Source: Actinomycetota bacterium
GTDB taxonomy: Bacteria; Actinomycetota; Acidimicrobiia; IMCC26256; JAENVU01
Reading direction: 5' to 3'
Length of the DNA stretch: 64,000 nucleotides
Assembly (NCBI GenBank): GCA_016870395.1
Contig: VGBT01000003.1
Coordinates: 1 to 64,000, forward strand
In this document: one piece after another, positions 57,886-64,000 of the stretch
How the letters are laid out: each line of letters starts with the position of its first letter
How positions within the stretch are numbered: position 1 is the stretch's first letter
Program-made: the position numbers and the translations under genes
Notes under the pieces: model-generated
Database searches by the model: none
Told to the model about the DNA's origin: nothing
The model's input: only the letters and a program-made list of their open reading frames with translations

Positions 57886-59043
57886 ATGCACTACCTGGAT
57901 CACGCTGCGAGCACGCCGGTGCGGCCCGAGGCCGTCGAGGCGATGCTCCCGCTCCTCGCCGTGCACCCCGGCAACCCGTCGGGTGGCCACGCGGCCGCCC
58001 GCGAGGCCAAGACTGCGCTCGAGGAGGCCCGGGAGGCGGTGGCCGACGTTCTCGGGTGCGGGCCGGGTGAGGTCGTGTTCACGGGCGGTGGCACCGAGGG
58101 TGACAACCTCGCCGTGAAGGGCAGCGCCCGGGCCCGCCGTGCATCCGGCGACGGCGTGGTCGTGAGCGCGTTCGAGCACAAGGGCGTGCTTGCCCCGGCC
58201 CACCGGCTCGAGGGGGAGGGCTTCCGGGTCGGCGAGGTCCCGGTGACCCGCGCCGGCATCGTCGATCTCGACGGCCTGGCCGAGGCCCTCGACGACCGGA
58301 CGGTGGTCGCCTCCGTGATGCTCGTGAACAACGAGGTCGGCACGATCCAGCCACTGGGCGAGGTGGCCCGGCTCCTGCGGGAGCGGGCGCCTCGCGCGGT
58401 GCTGCACACCGACGCAGTGCAGGCGGTTCCCTGGATCGACGTCGCGGACGCAACGCGCGACTGTGACCTGGTCACGATCTCCGGCCACAAGTTCGGTGGG
58501 CCGAAGGGCATGGGCGTGCTCGTGGTGCGTGAGGGCATCGCGCTCGTCCCGGAGATCGAAGGCGGCGGCCAGGAGCGCGGCCTGCGGGCCGGGACGGTCA
58601 ACGTGGCCGGCGCCGTGGGGCTGGCGACCGCGCTGCGCGTCACCCATGAACGCCGGGTCGAGGAGACCACGCGCATCGCCGCGCTCCGCGACCGGTTGGC
58701 CGCGGGACTGCGGGCGGCTCTCCCCGACCTCTTCACGAACGGTGAGCAGGGCCGGAAGGTTGCCGGGAACCTGCACGTCGGGTTCCCGGGCGTCGAGGCC
58801 GAGGCGCTGCTCCTGATGCTCGACCAGGCGGGGATCTGTGGGGCTGCCGGGTCTTCGTGTTCCTCGGGCGCGACCGAGCAGTCCTACGTGCTCGCGGCGA
58901 TGGGGCTGCCCCGCGCGGACGCGCTCGCGTCGATCCGCCTCAGCCTCGGCTTCGCGTCAAGCGATGCCGACGTCGACGCCTGCCTCGCGGTGCTGCCCGG
59001 GCTGGTCCAACGGCTGCGCGACCGGACCGCGTCGGTCGCGTGA
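57886..59043 (+). CDS. iscS: Cysteine desulfurase, IscS/NifS type
   Basis: Group I PLP cysteine desulfurase of 385 residues: MHYLDHAASTPVRPEA at the start, FTGGGTEGDNLAVKG, HTDAVQAVPWIDVA, the PLP Lys in TISGHKFGGPKGMG, and the catalytic Cys in GSSCSSGATEQS on a flexible loop. It is distinct from SufS at 8.4 kb. Because mnmA follows with a four-base overlap, its main job is probably to supply sulfur for tRNA thiolation. A GGAGG two bases from the ATG is too close to be a useful ribosome site; a leaderless start fits better. Confidence 0.94.
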   Translation: MHYLDHAASTPVRPEAVEAMLPLLAVHPGNPSGGHAAAREAKTALEEAREAVADVLGCGPGEVVFTGGGTEGDNLAVKGSARARRASGDGVVVSAFEHKGVLAPAHRLEGEGFRVGEVPVTRAGIVDLDGLAEALDDRTVVASVMLVNNEVGTIQPLGEVARLLRERAPRAVLHTDAVQAVPWIDVADATRDCDLVTISGHKFGGPKGMGVLVVREGIALVPEIEGGGQERGLRAGTVNVAGAVGLATALRVTHERRVEETTRIAALRDRLAAGLRAALPDLFTNGEQGRKVAGNLHVGFPGVEAEALLLMLDQAGICGAAGSSCSSGATEQSYVLAAMGLPRADALASIRLSLGFASSDADVDACLAVLPGLVQRLRDRTASVA

Positions 59044-60065
59044 GCAGGGTCCTCGTGGCGATGAGCGGTGGCGTCGACTCGTCCGTCGCGGCCGCGCTGC
59101 TGCGCGACCAGGGCCATGACGTGACGGGTGTGACCCTGCGTCTGTGGGGCGGCGATGCCGACGCCGGGTGCTGCAGCGTCGCCGACGTCGAGGACGCCCG
59201 TCGGGTCGCAGCGCAGCTCGGCCTGCCGCACTACGTCTTCGACTTTGCGGACGACTTCGACGCGTCCGTGGTCTCGCCGTTCGTCGCCGCCTACGTCGCG
59301 GGCCACACCCCGAATCCATGCGTCGACTGCAACAACACCATGAAGTGGGGCCGACTGCTCGACCGCGCCCTCGCGATCGGCTTCGACGCGATCGCCACGG
59401 GCCATCACGCGCGGGTGGAGACGATGCACGGCGCGCTGGAGCTCCGACGGGGCGCCGACGCGGCCAAGGACCAGTCCTACGTGCTCGCCCGACTTGGGCC
59501 TCCGCAGCTGGCTCGGACCCTGCTGCCGGTCGGCGAGCTCACCAAGGCGGACGTTCGGGCGCACGCGACCCGGCTCGGGCTCCGCACTGCGGCCAAGGCC
59601 GAGAGCATGGACGTGTGCTTCGTGAAGCGGGGGGAGCGCCGGTCGTTCGTCGCGGGGCGCGCCGAGGAGCGGCCGGGCGTGATGGTGACCACGAACGGCC
59701 AGGTGGTCGGCGAGCACACCGGGGTCTCCGCGTTCACGATCGGCCAGCGTCGTGGACTCGGCGTGGCGCTCGGGGAGCGCCGCTTCGTCGTCGACGTCGA
59801 TGCCGACGCGGCAACGGTCACGATCGGCAGGCACGACGATCTGCTCTGTGACTCCCAGCCCCTGCGCGACCTCCGTGTGCTCGGCGGCGAGCTCGCTCCG
59901 GGATCGGAGGTGCTCGCCCAGGTGCGTGCACACGGCGAGGCACTTCCGGCGCGTTGGGAGGGCGGGTGCGTCGCCTGGCACCGGCCCCAGCCGCGGGTCG
60001 CTCCTGGTCAGGTGGTTGCGCTCTATCGGGACGACGTGGTGCTCGGCGGCGCGCTTGCGGCGTAG
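59040..60065 (+). CDS. mnmA: MnmA, tRNA-specific 2-thiouridylase
   Basis: ATP-dependent enzyme that makes 2-thiouridine at U34 of Lys, Glu and Gln tRNAs. The 341 residues have the PP-loop VAMSGGVDSSVAAALL, the first catalytic Cys in TPNPCVDCNNTMKWG, the second in SMDVCFVKRGE, and the tRNA-binding FTIGQRRGLGV. GTG at 59040 overlaps the iscS stop by four bases. The iscS-mnmA pair, followed by a MetE-like gene and ligA, matches the actinobacterial neighbourhood known from mycobacteria. Confidence 0.95.
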   Translation: MSRVLVAMSGGVDSSVAAALLRDQGHDVTGVTLRLWGGDADAGCCSVADVEDARRVAAQLGLPHYVFDFADDFDASVVSPFVAAYVAGHTPNPCVDCNNTMKWGRLLDRALAIGFDAIATGHHARVETMHGALELRRGADAAKDQSYVLARLGPPQLARTLLPVGELTKADVRAHATRLGLRTAAKAESMDVCFVKRGERRSFVAGRAEERPGVMVTTNGQVVGEHTGVSAFTIGQRRGLGVALGERRFVVDVDADAATVTIGRHDDLLCDSQPLRDLRVLGGELAPGSEVLAQVRAHGEALPARWEGGCVAWHRPQPRVAPGQVVALYRDDVVLGGALAA

Positions 60066-60071
60066 CGCCGT

Positions 60072-60624
60072 GTGAGCGACCTGCTCGGCGACGTCGCGAT
60101 CGTCGCGGGCGTGGCGGCGATCGTGTGGGGAGCGGAGACGTTCGCCGGTCACCTCGCCGCTGCCGCCGTCACGCGTCGCCGTGTCTGCCGGGAGCTTCTC
60201 CTCGTGGTCGCCGGGATGGCGGCCATGGGGGTCGGCGCATTCGTCCTGGTGGACAGCGTGGTCGCCATCACCGAGATCGAAGGCGAGCAGGCCGTGCTCG
60301 GCCTGACCCTCGTGGGGTTCGTCACCGCATTCGAGCTCGTCGTGGTCGCGTGGTCGGCTGCTCGCCGCGGTGACCGAGGCCGCGGTCGCCGGAGTTGCCG
60401 GCTCGTTCGCGTACAACGCGACGATGACGCTCGGCGCAGCGGCGTTGGTCCGGCCCCTCGTGGCGGTCGACGCCGCGCTCATGCGCGTCCCGTCGGTCGC
60501 GATGGTCGGGGCGCCCGGCATCGCCGCCGCGCTCGCGTGGCGACGGCAGCTGCTGGTCCGGCACGCCGGGATCCTTCTGGTCGCCCTGTACCCGGGCTTC
60601 GTGCTCGCGGTCGTGCTGCGCTGA
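60072..60624 (+). pseudogene. Truncated and frameshifted Na+/Ca2+ exchanger family protein
   Basis: The first frame (GTG 60072) gives VAGVAAIVWGAETFAGHLAAAA, then LVDSVVAITEIEGEQAVLGLTLVGFVTAFELVVVAWSAARRG, matching the alpha-repeat of the CaCA family with the Glu of the motif kept. At about 60370 the match moves to another frame: TEAAVAGVAGSFAYNATMTLGAAALVRPL, ending at 60624. A single-base frameshift explains this. The total is about 180 residues where the family has 320-350, so roughly half the protein is also gone. It starts six bases after mnmA. If the frameshift is a sequencing error it could still be only a half transporter. Confidence 0.6.
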
Positions 60625-60625
60625 T

Positions 60626-61546
60626 TCACGCGCGCTTGCGGGCCCGGTGACGCACGCTGATCCGGCGCGCCTCGGCGCGGGCGAGGACGCGTCGTGACGC
60701 GACCGGTGCGACGAGCAGAAGGTTCGTCCGGACGCCGACGCCCCGGTTGCGCGAACGGCGCTGGACGTCGGTCTCCTGGTCGAGCAGCAGCGCGAGCGAT
60801 CCCCGCGCCGCGCCGAGCCTGAGGTCCAGCGCCCGCTCGGGTGGCCGGGTGGCAGGATCGGCCGGGCCGAGGCCGGCGATGTGCTCGCGGGTGAAGAGAT
60901 AGGGATCGGTGAGCGTCATCGGGTCGTGCACGACGACGCCGGCGGGCACGAGCACCAGCCAGCGGCGCGACAGCTGGTGGAGCGGTCGCAGCGCGAGCGC
61001 CGCGAGGGGCAGGCCCACCAGGATGGCGGTGATCCCTGCAGCCCAGGCCCCCGCGGCCAGCAGCAGTGGCCCGGCCGCGAGGCCGGTCCCGACGGCGAGC
61101 ACCGCGAGGGGTAGCACCCCGAGGAACAGCGCTGGCGGCACCGCCAGCGGGAAGCGTTCCTCGTCGCCGTAAGCCGAGCCCTGCGCGCACGTGATGCCGA
61201 TCTCGGGCGATCCCCCGATGACGGCGCACGTGAGCGCGCCCATGACCGCGACGACCTCCGCGACCGTCGACGCGCGCCCCGAGACGACAACGAGGATCAC
61301 GACGACGAGGGCGAGCGGTGCCGCGGTGCGCACTGCGGTGAGGCTCAGCGGGTGCGGCGCGAGCACCGCGACGAGCACCACTCCCCACATCGCCCACAAG
61401 AGCACCGCGGCGACGACACGAGTCGGCGTCGACCAGGAAGCGACCGCCTCGGCGACAGCCCACCCGGCGGTGATGGGCAACGTGACCCACGCGACGCGTA
61501 ACCACCAGATGTTCACCGCGATGATCGGCTCCGGCTCGGAGAACAC
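60626..61546 (-). CDS. Integral membrane protein of unknown function
   Basis: A 306-residue protein with about six helices in the first two thirds (for example WWLRVAWVTLPITAGWAVAEAV, VRTAAPLALVVVILVVVSG and LFLGVLPLAVLAVGTGL), followed by a cytoplasmic, Arg-rich C-terminal domain containing VLVPAGVVVHDPMTLTDPYLF and ending RRISVRHRARKRA. The C-terminal strand-rich part resembles a PH-like domain, which is only suggestive. It is divergent from the MetE-like gene and its promoter overlaps a perfect inverted repeat. Start is GTG at 61546, 15 bases after TAGTAT. Confidence 0.78.
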   Translation of the reverse strand: MFSEPEPIIAVNIWWLRVAWVTLPITAGWAVAEAVASWSTPTRVVAAVLLWAMWGVVLVAVLAPHPLSLTAVRTAAPLALVVVILVVVSGRASTVAEVVAVMGALTCAVIGGSPEIGITCAQGSAYGDEERFPLAVPPALFLGVLPLAVLAVGTGLAAGPLLLAAGAWAAGITAILVGLPLAALALRPLHQLSRRWLVLVPAGVVVHDPMTLTDPYLFTREHIAGLGPADPATRPPERALDLRLGAARGSLALLLDQETDVQRRSRNRGVGVRTNLLLVAPVASRRVLARAEARRISVRHRARKRA

Positions 61547-61556
61547 GCGAGGGGTG

Positions 61557-61571
61557 TTCGTATACTACGAA
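61557..61571. promoter_or_regulatory. Inverted repeat over two divergent -10 elements
   Basis: TTCGTA, TAC, TACGAA is a perfect 6-bp inverted repeat. On the plus strand it contains TATACT (61561-61566), nine bases before the MetE-like ATG at 61576. On the minus strand it contains TAGTAT (61567-61562), 15 bases before the GTG at 61546. One bound repressor could silence both genes. Confidence 0.5.
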
Positions 61572-61575
61572 CCCA

Positions 61576-64000
<2,425 letters not shown>

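Noticed and set aside
55750-58776. A 1000-codon open frame on the minus strand opposite the mutase and iscS
   Set aside because: Same reason: the mutase and IscS are certain, and the antisense translation has no family features.

Overview
The window is 64 kb of very GC-rich, densely coded bacterial DNA with many GTG starts, 4-base start/stop overlaps between operon genes, and many promoters whose -10 hexamer (TANNNT) lies only 6-10 bases before the start codon. Ergothioneine genes, a SUF system with a Rieske protein and SufU, leaderless promoters, and an iscS-mnmA-MetE-like-ligA block indicate an actinobacterium. Gene content resembles the class Acidimicrobiia most, but that placement is inference and no rRNA or tRNA gene is present to settle it.

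Layout. 1-10.4 kb: the end of a UPF0182 membrane protein, then a SUF iron-sulfur assembly locus split into two facing operons: sufB (carrying an intein)-sufD-Rieske-sufC on the plus strand, and a second sufC-sufS-sufU on the minus strand, with an L,D-transpeptidase between them. Both operon promoters carry an inverted repeat ending in GTAGTGG. 10.4-15.8 kb: an ergothioneine operon egtA-egtB-egtC-egtD, preceded by a 24-codon small ORF and followed by a lipoprotein metallopeptidase. 15.9-21.9 kb: MBL-fold hydrolase, a pair of acyl-CoA dehydrogenases, small actinobacterial proteins (one 13-codon ORF behind an exceptionally strong Shine-Dalgarno), a DUF1802 gene divergent from a serine-less alpha/beta hydrolase, and a decayed hydrolase gene. 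21.9-27.6 kb: a minus-strand polysaccharide operon (flippase, three GT4 glycosyltransferases, sugar-nucleotide reductase).

27.7-32.1 kb: lipoate metabolism, with dihydrolipoyl dehydrogenase, an E2 acyltransferase and a single-chain fusion of LipB and LipA. 32.1-41.7 kb: a membrane protein, a secreted metallopeptidase, metH divergent from a cobalamin adenosyltransferase, pepA, and a secreted cupredoxin/beta-helix protein. 41.8-46.1 kb: two related L,D-transpeptidases (one with a six-repeat lectin-like propeller) flanking a rhodanese-MoeB protein with inverted domain order, then a sirtuin. 46.2-54.7 kb: a LysM protein, small regulators and a complete-looking Tad (Flp) pilus assembly operon without a prepilin peptidase.

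54.7-64 kb: a broken GGDEF/EAL gene, a stand-alone methylmalonyl-CoA mutase large subunit, then iscS-mnmA (tRNA 2-thiolation), a broken cation/Ca2+ exchanger, a membrane protein, a MetE-like protein and the start of ligA, which runs off the window.

The strongest leads are the LipB-LipA fusion, the shared SUF operator, the 13-codon and 24-codon small ORFs, the 22-bp dispersed repeat at convergent gene ends, and the lectin-propeller transpeptidase. No CRISPR array, insertion sequence, prophage, rRNA or tRNA was seen.
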